From: an uncultured Sunxiuqinia sp.
GTDB taxonomy: Bacteria > Bacteroidota > Bacteroidia > Bacteroidales > Prolixibacteraceae
Direction of reading: 5' to 3'
NCBI RefSeq assembly: GCF_947495665.1
Contig: NZ_CANLZV010000003.1
Location: 1 to 64,000, forward strand
DNA: 64,000 bases
Made by a program: the position numbers and the translations under genes. Under the pieces are notes generated by a model. It was not told where the DNA came from. It was given only the letters and a program-made list of their open reading frames with translations, and did not search any database. This document shows, one piece after another, positions 17,306-27,148 of this stretch. The first letter of the stretch is position 1. Each line of letters begins with the position of its first letter.

Positions 17306-18772
17306 ATGAGAAAAAATCATTTTCTGGCTTTCGACTTGGGAGCATCAAGTGGAAGGGCGATTCTGGGAACCTTGAGTGAGGATAAATTGGAGTTGACGGA
17401 AGTTCACCGGTTCGAAAACCAGATGCAACTCATTCAGGGACATTATTTCTGGAATATTTTCAGTTTGTTTAATGAGCTGAAAACCGGCTTAAAAAAATGT
17501 ATTCAGGAATTTGGTATTCAACCTGAGTCCATTGGGGTAGATACCTGGGGAGTCGATTTTGTTCACCTGAACAAGGAAGGACAGATTATTTCGCTGCCTT
17601 TTGCCTATCGCGATTCCCGAACCGATACAGCCATGGAGGATTTGTTTCAACAGGTTCCCAAAGAGGAAGTATATCGGCAAACCGGAATTCAGTTCATGCA
17701 ATTCAATAGCTTGTTTCAATTGTTTTCCATGGTGAAGGATCAATCGTCCTTGCTGGAAATTACCGATAAGATTTTATTTATGCCGGATGCCTTGAACTAC
17801 TTGTTTTCAGGAAAGGCCGTTACCGAATTTTCCATTGCCAGCACCAGCCAAATGATTGCTCCGGGCACGAAGAACTGGCAAGTTGATTTGTTGCAGAAAG
17901 CAGGTATTCCCACTTCGATTTTAACTGAAATTGTAGACCCGGGAACGATCATTGGTACCGTTTTAGCAGAAGTAGCAGAAGAAACCGGTAGTCAGCAAAT
18001 TCCGGTTATTGCAGTAGCCGGACACGACACGGCATCGGCTATTGCCTCGGTGCCGGCCAGCGACAAAAATTACGCCTACATCAGTTCTGGTACCTGGTCG
18101 CTGATGGGGATTGAGAGTGGTCAGCCCTTGGTGTCGGACCAAACCCTGGAGATGAATTATACCAATGAGGGTGGGGTAGAAGGAACAACGCGTTTTCTGA
18201 AAAATATTATGGGCATGTGGCTTGTTCAGGAGTGCCGTCGGACCTGGCTGAAAGAGAAGAACTACAGCTGGGATGAAATGGTGCAGCTGGCCCAAAGTGC
18301 CGAGCCATTTAAATACCTGATCAATCCTGATGATTCTGTATTCTTGAATCCGGGCAATATGCCTGAAGCAATTGTTCGTTTCTGTGAGGCTAGCGGGCAG
18401 GGAAAACCGGAAACGCATGCTGAAATTATTCGATGTGTGTATGATAGCCTGGCCCTGAAATACCGCTATACCCTGGAGCAAATTCGCACGGTTAGTGAGC
18501 AGCCGATTGAGCGTATTCACATCATTGGAGGGGGCGCCAATAACCGCTTCTTAAATCAATTGACAGCTGATGCGACCAAACTGACTGTAATTGCCGGACC
18601 AACCGAGGCCACAGCCACCGGAAACATTTTGGTGCAGGCTAAAGCGATGGGCGCATTGCAGTCGCTGGATGCGATGCGGGCAGTGGTTCGGAAGTCTTTC
18701 GAAGTGGAGGAATTTAAGCCGGACCCTAAACTGGATTGGGATCGTGCCTATCAAAAATACCTGAGCCTGTAA
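17306..18772 (+). CDS. rhaB: Rhamnulokinase
   Basis: Phosphorylates L-rhamnulose at O1 with ATP, the second step of L-rhamnose catabolism, in the cytoplasm. The 488-residue FGGY-family kinase begins FLAFDLGASSGRAILG (phosphate-binding motif) and shows VDTWGVDFVHL near residue 79, PFAYRDSRTD near 97, VAGHDTASAIASVP near 236 and IHIIGGGANNRFLNQL near 400, all fitting RhaB. The isomerase, aldolase and transporter genes normally found with rhaB are absent from the window, so the pathway must be completed elsewhere. It follows the CE15-like esterase on the same strand, and a strong terminator ends the unit at 18871-18905. Confidence 0.9.
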   Translation: MRKNHFLAFDLGASSGRAILGTLSEDKLELTEVHRFENQMQLIQGHYFWNIFSLFNELKTGLKKCIQEFGIQPESIGVDTWGVDFVHLNKEGQIISLPFAYRDSRTDTAMEDLFQQVPKEEVYRQTGIQFMQFNSLFQLFSMVKDQSSLLEITDKILFMPDALNYLFSGKAVTEFSIASTSQMIAPGTKNWQVDLLQKAGIPTSILTEIVDPGTIIGTVLAEVAEETGSQQIPVIAVAGHDTASAIASVPASDKNYAYISSGTWSLMGIESGQPLVSDQTLEMNYTNEGGVEGTTRFLKNIMGMWLVQECRRTWLKEKNYSWDEMVQLAQSAEPFKYLINPDDSVFLNPGNMPEAIVRFCEASGQGKPETHAEIIRCVYDSLALKYRYTLEQIRTVSEQPIERIHIIGGGANNRFLNQLTADATKLTVIAGPTEATATGNILVQAKAMGALQSLDAMRAVVRKSFEVEEFKPDPKLDWDRAYQKYLSL

Positions 18773-19261
18773 GGCATGGGAGTAAAAGGATGACGTGTAA
18801 TTGCAATATCTCATCGTTTTCAAATTAGCCTTCTTGTAAAAAAGGCAGATTGAGCAGGCTGAAGAATGGAAAGCCCTGATGAATCATTCATCAGGGCTTT
18901 TTATTGGGTTTTGGCCGTCTTTAACCTTCTGCTTGAAACTTGCTTCTTTTCCTTCTGTCTCCAGAAGGATATTTCCAGCTAGCTGGGAGACGATGCTCAA
19001 GACATCGGTTATGTGTTTGAAAAAGTCCACTATTTCCTTTTGGTATATGGCCTAAGTTCAAATCAGAAAGCCTATTTTTGATAGAAATAATTTTCCTTTA
19101 AATGATTGGATTCGTGTTTTCATCTCTTATTCTGTGAAAAACGAACGTTGTGCAGCCCTTTTAGGGAGAGATGCTTTGGCTTGTTGAAAAACAAAAAGCC
19201 ATTGATTTTTGTAATAATCAACAGGAAAGACAGACCTATTTGAAATATAAATTTTAGTCCG
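18773..19261. other. 489-bp intergenic region
   Basis: Besides the rhaB terminator, this holds a short hairpin CCTTCTG/CAGAAGG (18951-18968) and a perfect 12-bp palindrome CCAGCTAGCTGG (18975-18986). TATTTTTG at 19073-19080 matches the -7 promoter consensus, about 180 bp before the M16 peptidase start. No coding frame is convincing. Confidence 0.5.
18871..18905 (+). terminator. Intrinsic terminator after rhaB
   Basis: A near-perfect hairpin with AAGCCCTGATGA on the left and TCATCAGGGCTT on the right, followed by TTTATT. It lies about 100 bp after the rhaB stop. Confidence 0.85.
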
Positions 19262-22063
19262 ATGAAACAACAACTCGTGATGCTTTTTTTGCTGTTTTCG
19301 CTGGCAGTAACCGCAAAAACAGGATTTGACTTAAACAGTGTAGTACCCGAATCGCCCGAAATTCGCAAAGGTGTGCTGGAGAATGGTTTGACGTATTATA
19401 TTCGTCACAACCAAGAGCCAAAAAACCGGGCAAGTTTTTACATTATTCAAAATGTGGGTGCTTTGCTGGAAGAAGATAACCAGAATGGTTTAGCTCACTT
19501 TTTGGAGCACATGGCCTTTAATGGCACCGAAAATTTTGATGGCAAAGGTATCTTAAATACCCTCGAAAAGCATGGTGTGGCTTTTGGTCGTAATATCAAT
19601 GCTTATACTTCTTTTAATGAAACAGTTTACAACCTGAGCGAAGTTCCGACTACCCACGAAGGCCTGGTGGATACTTGTTTGCTGGTTTTGCATGACTGGT
19701 CTGATTTTCTGCAGTTGAAAGAAGAGGAAATCGACTTGGAACGCGGCGTAATTAGTGAGGAATGGCGTACGCGTCGAAATGCTAATTTCCGCTTGTTTAA
19801 TCAATGGCTTCCAGTGGTAATGAAAGGGTCGAAATGGGCTGAGCGCGACATTATTGGAGATACGACGGTGATTAAATACCATGATCCGGCGACTTTACGT
19901 CAGTTTTATCATGATTGGTATCGGACCGATTTGCAAGCTATTGCCATCGTCGGCGATGTGGATGTTGATGCAGTGGAGCAAAAAGTGAAAGCGCTGTTTT
20001 CGTCAATTGAGCCGGTTGAAAATCCCAAAGAGCGGCCGGATTTCCGTATTCCTGATCATGAAGAAACATACTATGTGCTGGCCACAGATGACGAAGCCAC
20101 CCAGTCGCAAATCAACATTTATATTCTGGATGAAAACAAGGATGGACAGGAGAAAACCTATGCTGATTTAAGGGATACTTATATTACTTCGCTGTACAAT
20201 TCCATGACAAGCATGCGGATTCAGGAACTGTTGCAAACAGGCACACCTCCGTTTGTTTCCGGAGCAACGCGGCGCGGAGGTTTGGTACGGGGCTATGATG
20301 CCTACAGCATCAGTGTAACAGCCAACAGCAATGAGGAGGCTAAAGCCTTGGAAGCAATCATGACCGAGACTGAGCGGGTTAAACGCTATGGTTTTGTGGA
20401 GAGTGAGCTGGAAAGAGCTAAAACCAACTTCTTGACTCGTTTTGAGAATCAATACAATGAACGAGACAAGATTTCGAACGACCGCTATGCCCGGGAATAT
20501 GCCCAAAACTATCTGGTGAAAGAGCCTGTCCCGGGAATTGAGCTGGAATATGAATTTGCCAAAGAGGTGATTCCGACCATAACGGTAGAGGAGGTTTCGG
20601 CAAAAGCCAAGGAATGGATTAAGCCTGAAAACCGCACGATTGTAATTACAGGGCCAACGGATGTTGAGCATCTTTCGGAAGAAGAAGCCAAAGGCATTAT
20701 TACCAAGGTGGAGACTATGGATATTGCGCCATACGAAGATCAGGTGGCGGCAGCTTCATTAATCAGTGAAGAGTTGCCCGGTTCAAAAGTAAAACAAACC
20801 AAACGCCTGGATGCCTTCGATGCGGTGGAATGGACGCTGGATAACAATGTGAAGGTCATTTTCCGCCATGCAGACTATGAAAAGGACAATGTTAGTCTGA
20901 TGGCTTACAGTCTTGGTGGTACTTCGTTGTGGGATAACCAGTACGTGCCTTCTGCCAATATGGCTTCAACGTTTATGGAAGCTTATGGGGTGGGGGATTT
21001 TGATGCCATCAGTTTGCAGAAAATGCTGACTGGCAAAAAAGTTTCACTGTCGCCTACGTTGGGTTCGTTAACCGAAGGGTTTAGCGGTTCAACCACTCCC
21101 AAAGACTTTGAAACCATGATGCAGTTGACGTATTTGTATTTTGAGAAACCACGTTTTGACGAGGAAGCTCACAATGCGTTGATGTCGCGCTACCTGGCTT
21201 TTGTGGCCAATATGGAAAAAGATCCACAGAAAATTATGCGCGACTCCTTGTCTTTCATTTTTGCGGATTATAATCCTCGGGTAAGAACGATGAATACGCA
21301 ATACCTGCAGGACGTTGACTTTGAGGAAATCCAGCAAATATATAAAGATAGGATTCAGGATGCCGGCGACTTCACCTTCTTTATTGTCGGAAATATTGAA
21401 GAGGAAACAGCGCTGGCCATGGCCGAGAAATACCTCGGCTCATTAACCGATTCAGATCGGGAGGAAAACTGGAAAGATCGTGGCGTCCGTTCTCCGGAAG
21501 GAAAAACCGAAAAAGTGATTCCTGTGCCTTTGACCACCCCAAAAGCCAATGTAAATGTGCGGTATGAAAACGATGTGGAATACACGCAGAAAAACCTGTT
21601 GGCCATGAAGATTCTGGAAGGAGTTCTGGATCTCCGCTATACGGAAACGATTCGCGAGGATGAAGGCGGAACCTATGGCGTAGGCATTGGTAGCGGAATG
21701 AGCAAATATCCGTTAAGCAAAGGAACCATGCGTATTTTGTTTGATTGTGATCCGGCGCGTGCCGACCAGCTGAAGTCAATTGTATACCGCGAAATTGATA
21801 AAGTTATTACCGAAGGGCCGACGGATGTTGACTTTGATAAAACAATTAAAAACTTGCTGAAAGACCGTGAGCAGGCTCGCGAGCACAATGGTTTTTGGAT
21901 GAGTTCTTTGTATAACTACTATTTTACCGGAATTAATTCAGCTGACCCGGCAAACTACGAGGAAGTTCTGCAAAACATGACACAGAAGGATATTCAAGAG
22001 TTTGCAGCCCGGTTTTTTGATGATGCTGATTTGATTGATGTGGTTTTTGTTCCTTCGGAGTAA
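19262..22063 (+). CDS. Secreted M16 family zinc peptidase (insulinase/pitrilysin-like)
   Basis: A 933-residue protein with an N-terminal signal peptide (LVMLFLLFSLAVTAK) and the tandem layout of M16 peptidases. The active half (residues about 35-480) carries the inverted zinc motif HFLEH (His79, Glu82, His83) in NGLAHFLEHMAFNGTENF; the distal zinc-ligand Glu is probably in the EEIDLERGVISEEW stretch near 160. The second half (about 500-930) keeps the fold without a zinc motif and includes RYTETIREDEGGTYGVG, typical of the inactive repeat. Such periplasmic proteases degrade peptides in a closed chamber. It stands alone on its strand and ends in a strong terminator at 22084-22119. Substrates cannot be predicted. 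Confidence 0.92.
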   Translation: MKQQLVMLFLLFSLAVTAKTGFDLNSVVPESPEIRKGVLENGLTYYIRHNQEPKNRASFYIIQNVGALLEEDNQNGLAHFLEHMAFNGTENFDGKGILNTLEKHGVAFGRNINAYTSFNETVYNLSEVPTTHEGLVDTCLLVLHDWSDFLQLKEEEIDLERGVISEEWRTRRNANFRLFNQWLPVVMKGSKWAERDIIGDTTVIKYHDPATLRQFYHDWYRTDLQAIAIVGDVDVDAVEQKVKALFSSIEPVENPKERPDFRIPDHEETYYVLATDDEATQSQINIYILDENKDGQEKTYADLRDTYITSLYNSMTSMRIQELLQTGTPPFVSGATRRGGLVRGYDAYSISVTANSNEEAKALEAIMTETERVKRYGFVESELERAKTNFLTRFENQYNERDKISNDRYAREYAQNYLVKEPVPGIELEYEFAKEVIPTITVEEVSAKAKEWIKPENRTIVITGPTDVEHLSEEEAKGIITKVETMDIAPYEDQVAAASLISEELPGSKVKQTKRLDAFDAVEWTLDNNVKVIFRHADYEKDNVSLMAYSLGGTSLWDNQYVPSANMASTFMEAYGVGDFDAISLQKMLTGKKVSLSPTLGSLTEGFSGSTTPKDFETMMQLTYLYFEKPRFDEEAHNALMSRYLAFVANMEKDPQKIMRDSLSFIFADYNPRVRTMNTQYLQDVDFEEIQQIYKDRIQDAGDFTFFIVGNIEEETALAMAEKYLGSLTDSDREENWKDRGVRSPEGKTEKVIPVPLTTPKANVNVRYENDVEYTQKNLLAMKILEGVLDLRYTETIREDEGGTYGVGIGSGMSKYPLSKGTMRILFDCDPARADQLKSIVYREIDKVITEGPTDVDFDKTIKNLLKDREQAREHNGFWMSSLYNYYFTGINSADPANYEEVLQNMTQKDIQEFAARFFDDADLIDVVFVPSE

Positions 22064-22083
22064 GTAAATACTTCAACTAAAAA

Positions 22084-22119
22084 AGCGAAGCTGGTATTGA
22101 CTAGCTTCGCTTTTTTTTT
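22084..22119 (+). terminator. Intrinsic terminator after the M16 peptidase
   Basis: Stem AGCGAAGCT/AGCTTCGCT around a 10-base loop, then nine T. The left flank is A-rich, so it may also weakly stop leftward transcription from 22169. Confidence 0.88.
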
Positions 22120-22168
22120 GCTTTTATTTTTTGTGCTGAAACTTAGTCAGTACTCCTGTAGACCACGT

Positions 22169-22912
22169 TTAGTCTGAAAGTAGCTCCATCTTTTTTACCA
22201 GGCTTTCCGCTTCTTCCAACTGCTCGTATTTTCCCAGATCCATCCAAATGGATTGATTATCGACAAAGGCACTGATGGTTTGGCTCTTTGCCAGCCGCAG
22301 GTACAAGTCAATAATAGAAAACTTGCCTTGCTCTTCGATCAGGTCCAGCAGCTCGGGCTGAATAAGCTGAATGCCGCTAAATGCATAAGGCGTTGATTCT
22401 TCAATTTGCGCAATACGGGCTATTTTGCGGTCGCCTGTTTGTTGGTTTTCCCAACCGGTTAGTTGATGATTCTTGCCAAACAACAAGTAACGCGAGGTCT
22501 TTCGCTGGCGAACAACCAAGCTGGCTAGTGCCTTTTCTTTCTGATGAAAATCAAGCAAGGCGTCGAATGACAGGTTAGTCAGTATGTCGACATTCAGAAT
22601 CAAAATCGGCTCATTCGGCTTAAACAAAGATTTGGCTTTCAGGATGCCGCCTCCGGTGTCCAACAATTCAGCTGTTTCGTCCGAAACCTGAATGTGCATC
22701 CCAAAGTTATTGTTGGCTTCAAGAAAATGGATGATTTGCTCTGAAAAATGATGAACGTTGACAACAACATCGTTGATGCCCTGCTTTTTTAAGTTTAAGA
22801 GGCAACGTTCCAATAAACTTTTTCCGTGAATTTCTACCAGTGCCTTCGGCTTGTCGCTGGTAAGCGGTTGAAGCCGTGTACCAAGCCCTGCGGCAAATAT
22901 CATTGCTTGCAT
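22169..22912 (-). CDS. Sugar-1-phosphate nucleotidyltransferase
   Basis: A 247-residue cytoplasmic enzyme that activates a sugar 1-phosphate with an NTP. The N-terminus AMIFAAGLGTRLQPLTSDKP is the nucleotide-binding signature, with KPKALVEIHGKSLLE just after. DTGGGILKAK near residue 85, LILNVDILTN near 103 (Asp for Mg2+) and a C-terminal WMDLGKYEQLEEA complete the fold. The layout resembles MurU (MurNAc-1-P uridylyltransferase) and HddC-type guanylyltransferases, but no kinase partner is adjacent, so the sugar is not assigned. The frame extends upstream to 22963, but the ATG at 22912 begins at the conserved motif (MQAMIFAAG) and is preferred. Confidence 0.82.
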   Translation of the reverse strand: MQAMIFAAGLGTRLQPLTSDKPKALVEIHGKSLLERCLLNLKKQGINDVVVNVHHFSEQIIHFLEANNNFGMHIQVSDETAELLDTGGGILKAKSLFKPNEPILILNVDILTNLSFDALLDFHQKEKALASLVVRQRKTSRYLLFGKNHQLTGWENQQTGDRKIARIAQIEESTPYAFSGIQLIQPELLDLIEEQGKFSIIDLYLRLAKSQTISAFVDNQSIWMDLGKYEQLEEAESLVKKMELLSD

Positions 22913-23090
22913 GTAAGTTCTTTTTGGGTAAAAATAATGCATTCTTTCAGGAAAGAAAATCAAATTGAATTAAACGAATGCTGATTTCGAAAGTCAATAG
23001 GTTGAATGTCAAAAAATAACCGGTGAAACAAGCGCGACGAATTTTCCCGGCACGTTTCATCAAGTCTTAACAACAGTAAATCGAACTAAA

Positions 23091-23501
23091 ATGAAAAAGT
23101 TGTATGTATTGCTAGTGGTGTTAGTAGCTACAATTGGTGCCAGCTATGCGCAGCCCGGAGGACAAAGACAGCGCATGAGCCAGGAAGAACGCGATAAGCG
23201 GTTGATTGAAACCCTGGGGTTGGATGATGCTCAACAGAAAAAGCTGACCGTCATCAATAAGAAATACCAGAAAACATTTACCGAACTGCGTGAGCAAATG
23301 CAAGGGGCAAGTGATGAAAAACGCAGGGAATTGTTTCCGAAGATGCGGGAACAAATGGAAAGCAGAAACAAAGAAATTCGCGCGATGCTGACCAAGGAAC
23401 AAGCTGAAAAGTTTGACGAAATGCAAAAGCAGCGGCAGGAACGAATGAATAACCGACGTGCTCCGGGTGAGCGGGGAGGTGCCAGAAGACCTGGAAAGTA
23501 G
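23091..23501 (+). CDS. Small periplasmic Spy/DUF4890-like helical protein
   Basis: A 136-residue exported protein with signal peptide MKKLYVLLVVLVATIGASYAQ. The mature part is highly charged and predicted to be all helical: RMSQEERDKRLIETLGLDD, a central TELREQMQGASDEKRRELF, then MLTKEQAEKFDEMQKQRQE, where the LTxEQ-like piece recalls Spy/CpxP proteins. The tail is Arg and Gly rich (RRAPGERGGARRPGK). Bacteroidota proteins of this type are small periplasmic proteins, possibly chaperone or metal-stress related; no precise role can be given. It stands alone, divergent from the nucleotidyltransferase. Confidence 0.75.
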   Translation: MKKLYVLLVVLVATIGASYAQPGGQRQRMSQEERDKRLIETLGLDDAQQKKLTVINKKYQKTFTELREQMQGASDEKRRELFPKMREQMESRNKEIRAMLTKEQAEKFDEMQKQRQERMNNRRAPGERGGARRPGK

Positions 23502-23749
23502 ACCAGTGAATTAGGTTTGGCTGGTATATTAGTTAGATGTCAGAGAAGAGGCTGTTCAGTATATGGACAGTCTCTTTCATTTTAATACCATTGCGTTGCT
23601 AAGCCTTTATCTGTTTCCTGGGTTGAAACTATTTAAAGCACACGAGTTGGATTACTCTGATAAAACTTTAAGTCGGAAAAGTGTAAGGGAAAAAGCTATT
23701 GACCGAAAGAGCAGCGTTCAGTTTTTCTGCTTTTTCGGTCAGGTAGCAT

Positions 23750-24244
23750 TTAGCGGTTGGCTTTCATTTCGTTTTGAAGGGCCACCATTTTTATGGCTGT
23801 TACTGCAGCTTCATCACCTTTGTTGCCCAACTTGCCGCCAGCGCGGTCCAAAGCCTGTTGCTCGTTGTTGGTTGTGAGTACTCCAAATATGAATGGCTTG
23901 TTGTATTTCAGATTCAAGTCTGTTGTTCCTTGCGTAACACCATCACAAATAAAATCAAAATGACGCGTGTCTCCCTGAATCACACAGCCAATAAGAATGA
24001 TTGCATCGACATCAGTATATTCGGCCAGGAACTGTCCGCCAAGAGGCAGCTCAAAGGTTCCGGGAACGTGTTTTACCTGAATGTCATTGTCATCAACATC
24101 ATGCTTTTTAAGTGTGTCGATTGCACCTTGTGCCAAGGCGCCTGTAATTTCATAATTCCATTCAGCAACTACGATTCCAAATTTATATCCTTTGGCTGAT
24201 GGGACTGATTCCAGATCGTAGGCTGATAAATTCTTTGTTGCCAT
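23750..24244 (-). CDS. ribH: 6,7-dimethyl-8-ribityllumazine synthase
   Basis: Condenses 5-amino-6-ribitylamino-uracil with 3,4-dihydroxy-2-butanone 4-phosphate, the penultimate step of riboflavin synthesis. The 164 residues fit the family (about 155-165). Key segments are [12 protein letters not shown] near residue 24, [10 protein letters not shown] near 60, [19 protein letters not shown] near 83 with the catalytic His in [24 protein letters not shown] near 120 and [11 protein letters not shown] near 143. The ATG at 24244 is supported by its position just past the terminator of the upstream TPR gene. The other rib genes are not nearby. Confidence 0.95.
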   Translation of the reverse strand: MATKNLSAYDLESVPSAKGYKFGIVVAEWNYEITGALAQGAIDTLKKHDVDDNDIQVKHVPGTFELPLGGQFLAEYTDVDAIILIGCVIQGDTRHFDFICDGVTQGTTDLNLKYNKPFIFGVLTTNNEQQALDRAGGKLGNKGDEAAVTAIKMVALQNEMKANR

Positions 24245-24271
24245 ATGCTTTAATTTTCTACAAAAATAAAA

Positions 24272-24293
24272 AATCCCCTGCGATGAGGGGATT
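24272..24293 (-). terminator. Intrinsic terminator between the TPR gene and ribH
   Basis: On the minus strand, AATCCCCT and AGGGGATT pair around a 6-base loop and are followed by a T-rich run (TTTTATTTTTG). It stops transcripts from the TPR gene before ribH. Confidence 0.8.
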
Positions 24294-24319
24294 TTCCATG
24301 TACTATTTTCGAATGATTC

Positions 24320-25009
24320 TTAGTTGTTCTGTTTAATCTCCACGCGGGCGATATATTTCTCTACATTACGACCTTCCGTAGTTGTTGGATAGTTCTCTTT
24401 GATGGCCTGGTAGATTTCCAGGGCATCGCTAAGCTGTCCTTCAGACTCCAGGAGGTTAGCGGCTTTCATCATGTAAATCGGAGTTGTCAATTCGTTGTCC
24501 GAACTGATGTAAGCGGCTTTGTATGCGCTAATGGCTTTGCTTGTTTCTCCCAGTTCTACGTAAGCGTCACCTTTGGCACCTTCAACAATGGGAACCAGTA
24601 ATAAGTCCTCTGTGTCAAAATCGTTCAGGTAATCAATGGCTGCTTCGTACTCACCCAAGCGAAGGTATGAAATACCTGTGTAGTAGCTGGCAAGATTAGC
24701 GGCATCAGTCATGCCATAGTCGTCAATAATGTCCAGGAAACCCAGGTAGTTTCCATCTCCGTTGATGGCCAGGTTGAAAGAATCTTTTTCAAAATACTGT
24801 TCCGCCATAAACATTTGCTCCTGAGCATCCGTTTCGCGGGGTTGAATGTATAACCTGGTGAACCCAAGGTAAACAACCACAATAGCAACAATAACACCAA
24901 CCACAATGGTTAACATTTTCTGATTGTCTTCAATTAACTGTTCGGTTTTCGTTAATGTGCTTTCAACTTCTGAAAAGCTGTCTTCTCTTTGATCTTTATT
25001 CTTTGCCAT
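24320..25009 (-). CDS. Membrane-anchored TPR protein
   Basis: A 229-residue protein with an N-terminal cytoplasmic stretch (KTEQLIEDNQKML), one transmembrane helix at about 33-52 (TIVVGVIVAIVVVYLGF) and a TPR-rich domain after it. TPR-like units are visible as SYYTGISYLRLGEYEAAIDY, AKGDAYVELGETSKAISAY and MKAANLLESEGQLSDALEIY. The layout resembles YfgM-type (TPR_21) proteins, which associate with the Sec machinery and periplasmic folding factors, but here that is only an analogy. It lies 75 bp upstream of ribH with a terminator between. Confidence 0.82.
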   Translation of the reverse strand: MAKNKDQREDSFSEVESTLTKTEQLIEDNQKMLTIVVGVIVAIVVVYLGFTRLYIQPRETDAQEQMFMAEQYFEKDSFNLAINGDGNYLGFLDIIDDYGMTDAANLASYYTGISYLRLGEYEAAIDYLNDFDTEDLLLVPIVEGAKGDAYVELGETSKAISAYKAAYISSDNELTTPIYMMKAANLLESEGQLSDALEIYQAIKENYPTTTEGRNVEKYIARVEIKQNN

Positions 25010-25226
25010 CTTAAAAATAGGTTATATCCAAATTAGTTTCGCAAAAATATGTTTTTTTATAAAATAAAAGGCAGGAAAGGTTTATAAAATTTAATATTAA
25101 TCAACATAGTGGTGTTATTAGCTGTTTTCCCGGCTAATACCGGTATTTATTCAGATTCTTTTCGCTGGAAAGAAATAAATTAGGCAATCGGAGGGGATTT
25201 GACTCTACCGTCATTCTTAATTTTCT

Positions 25227-25234
25227 TAGTTTTG
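25227..25234 (+). promoter_or_regulatory. -7 promoter element of recF
   Basis: TAGTTTTG matches TAnnTTTG exactly and lies 22 bp before the recF ATG. TTTG about 25 bp upstream is further away than the usual 19-21 bp. Confidence 0.5.
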
Positions 25235-25256
25235 TTTTTCAATTAGAATTTCACGC

Positions 25257-26366
25257 ATGCACATTCAGAATTTATCGCTGGTTAACTTTAAAAACTTTGA
25301 AGAAGCTGATTTGAGTTTTTCGTCAAACTTGAATTGTTTTATTGGCAACAATGGCGCCGGGAAAACAAACTTGATGGATGCCATTTATTATTTGTCGTTT
25401 TGCAAGAGTTTTTCGAATGCGATTGATGGCATGAATATTCGGCATGATCAGGATTTTTTCGTCGTACAGGGAAAATATCTCCGGTTGGATCACGAGGAGA
25501 ATATTTACTGCGGACTAAAGCGCGGACAAAAGAAGCACTTCAAACGCAATAAAAAAGAATACAAAAAGCTTTCGGAGCACATTGGCTTGCTGCCTTTAAT
25601 CATTATTAGCCCCACAGATATTAACCTGATTATGGGAGGCAGCGAAGAGCGTCGTCGGTTTTTAGATTCGTTGATTTCACAATATGACCAGGTTTACCTG
25701 GATAACTTGATTCGGTATAACCGGGCCTTGCTGCAGCGCAATAAATTGCTGAAGCAATTTGCGGGCAGTGGCTTTTTTAATGCCGAAAGTCTGGAGGTTT
25801 GGAGCGACCAGTTGGTTCATTATGGCGAACTGATCCATACCAAGCGGGTGGAGTATCTTCAGCAACTTCAACCGGTCTTTCAGCGTTACTATGAGCTGAT
25901 TTCATCGGGGAAAGAGCGTATTGAAATGGTTCACGAGTCGAGTTTGTATGAGGGTGATTTGGCTCAGCAAATCAAGGATTCAGTTGGTAAAGATCGGATG
26001 TTGCAGTATACCTCTGTCGGAATTCATAAAGATGATATTCTGTTTAAGCTGGGGGACTATCCGATTAAAAAAATTGGCTCTCAAGGACAAAAGAAAACCT
26101 ACCTGGTGGCTTTAAAACTAGCTCAATTCGATTTTATAAAAGAGCTGGCCGGTATGACTCCAATTTTGCTATTGGATGATATTTTTGATAAGTTGGACAA
26201 AAACCGGGTTGGCCAAATTGTTAAATTAGTGGCCGATGACCATTTTGGTCAGATTTTTATGACGGACACCAACCGCGAACACTTGGACCAGATGATTGCG
26301 GAGGTGGAAGCCAACTTTAAAATTTTTCAGGTGGCCGATGGAACGGTAAATGAAGCAATAAAATGA
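25257..26366 (+). CDS. recF: DNA replication and repair protein RecF
   Basis: A 369-residue SMC-like ATPase that binds gapped duplex DNA and helps load RecA with RecO and RecR. Walker A is GNNGAGKTN near residue 31; the RecF start HIQNLSLVNFKNFEEADL precedes it. The ABC-type signature region is IGSQGQKKTYLVALKLAQ near 276, and Walker B with the D-loop is ILLLDDIFDKLDKNRV near 305. It overlaps the next gene by 4 bp (ATGA), so the two are translationally linked. This recF-DUF721 pairing is common in Bacteroidota and supports a role in replication. Confidence 0.95.
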   Translation: MHIQNLSLVNFKNFEEADLSFSSNLNCFIGNNGAGKTNLMDAIYYLSFCKSFSNAIDGMNIRHDQDFFVVQGKYLRLDHEENIYCGLKRGQKKHFKRNKKEYKKLSEHIGLLPLIIISPTDINLIMGGSEERRRFLDSLISQYDQVYLDNLIRYNRALLQRNKLLKQFAGSGFFNAESLEVWSDQLVHYGELIHTKRVEYLQQLQPVFQRYYELISSGKERIEMVHESSLYEGDLAQQIKDSVGKDRMLQYTSVGIHKDDILFKLGDYPIKKIGSQGQKKTYLVALKLAQFDFIKELAGMTPILLLDDIFDKLDKNRVGQIVKLVADDHFGQIFMTDTNREHLDQMIAEVEANFKIFQVADGTVNEAIK

Positions 26367-26653
26367 GAAGAAGCAATACCCAAAAATTAAGCGAAGTCCT
26401 TCGGGATTATATCGAACAAAATAAATTGAATAAAAAGCTGACTGAAGTTGAGCTGATTTCTTCGTGGGAACAAGTGGTGGGGCGAACAATTGCCCGCTAT
26501 ACCGAGTCTCTGAAGATGAGCAATGGCACTTTGTTTGTAAAAACCAGCTCTCCGGCCCTGAGAAGTGAATTGGTGATGATGAAGGAGCAATTAAAAGCCC
26601 GCCTGAATGAACACGCGGGCAGTACTATTGTCCATGAAATTGTGTTTCGCTAA
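26363..26653 (+). CDS. DUF721 / DciA-like protein
   Basis: A 96-residue basic protein of the DUF721 family, whose DciA members help load the replicative helicase DnaB in bacteria lacking DnaC or DnaI. The typical pattern is visible: [19 protein letters not shown], then [18 protein letters not shown], and a C-terminal [20 protein letters not shown]. It overlaps recF by 4 bp, so it is in the same operon. Its stop codon overlaps tail-to-tail with ndk by 4 bp (26650-26653). Confidence 0.85.
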   Translation: MRRSNTQKLSEVLRDYIEQNKLNKKLTEVELISSWEQVVGRTIARYTESLKMSNGTLFVKTSSPALRSELVMMKEQLKARLNEHAGSTIVHEIVFR

Positions 26654-27075
26654 AAAGAAAAACGCTCTATCCGAGAGAAGAAAAAGTCACTTTCTTTAAT
26701 TGCGTTTTCATCACTGTCTGAACCGTGAATTGCATTGTGGGTTTTTGATTCAGCAAAAATTTTACGAATGGTTCCTTCTTCTGCTTCCAGTGGATCTGTG
26801 GCTCCAATCAGTTTGCGAAAATCTTCAACTGCATTTTCTTTTTCAATGATGGCTACAACAATGGGAGCTGAGCTCATGAATTTCACCAAATCGTTGTAAA
26901 ATGGTTTGTCTTTGTGTACAGCATAAAATGCTCGTGCTTGTTCCTTTTTCAGTTTGGTATACTTTAGCGCTTTAATGACAAAACCTGCATCGTTAATTTT
27001 TGTAATAATTGGTCCAATAAGGTTCCTTTCTACGGCACCCGGTTTAATGATCGTAAGGGTTCTTTTTCCAGTCAT
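26650..27075 (-). CDS. ndk: Nucleoside diphosphate kinase
   Basis: Transfers gamma-phosphate between nucleoside di- and triphosphates through a phospho-His. The 141 residues match the family (about 140). Landmarks are [16 protein letters not shown] near residue 6, [16 protein letters not shown] near 36, the [16 protein letters not shown] segment and the NAIHGSDS motif near 115, where the His is catalytic. The C-terminal [14 protein letters not shown] is slightly more aromatic than usual. The gene stands alone and converges on recF-DUF721 with overlapping stop codons. Confidence 0.95.
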   Translation of the reverse strand: MTGKRTLTIIKPGAVERNLIGPIITKINDAGFVIKALKYTKLKKEQARAFYAVHKDKPFYNDLVKFMSSAPIVVAIIEKENAVEDFRKLIGATDPLEAEEGTIRKIFAESKTHNAIHGSDSDENAIKESDFFFSRIERFSF

Positions 27076-27148
27076 TTTGTTTAGTTTAATATAAGGTTTG
27101 ATATAGCGAACTAATTTAGAAAATTAATTAACTAAAATTAAATAGCGG

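Noticed and set aside
17306-18772. Complete rhamnose operon
   Set aside because: Only rhaB is present; the neighbours are an esterase and, past a terminator, a peptidase.
23563-23877. 104-residue plus-strand frame opposite the end of ribH
   Set aside because: It is antisense to ribH, with a Cys/Leu-rich composition typical of a shadow frame.
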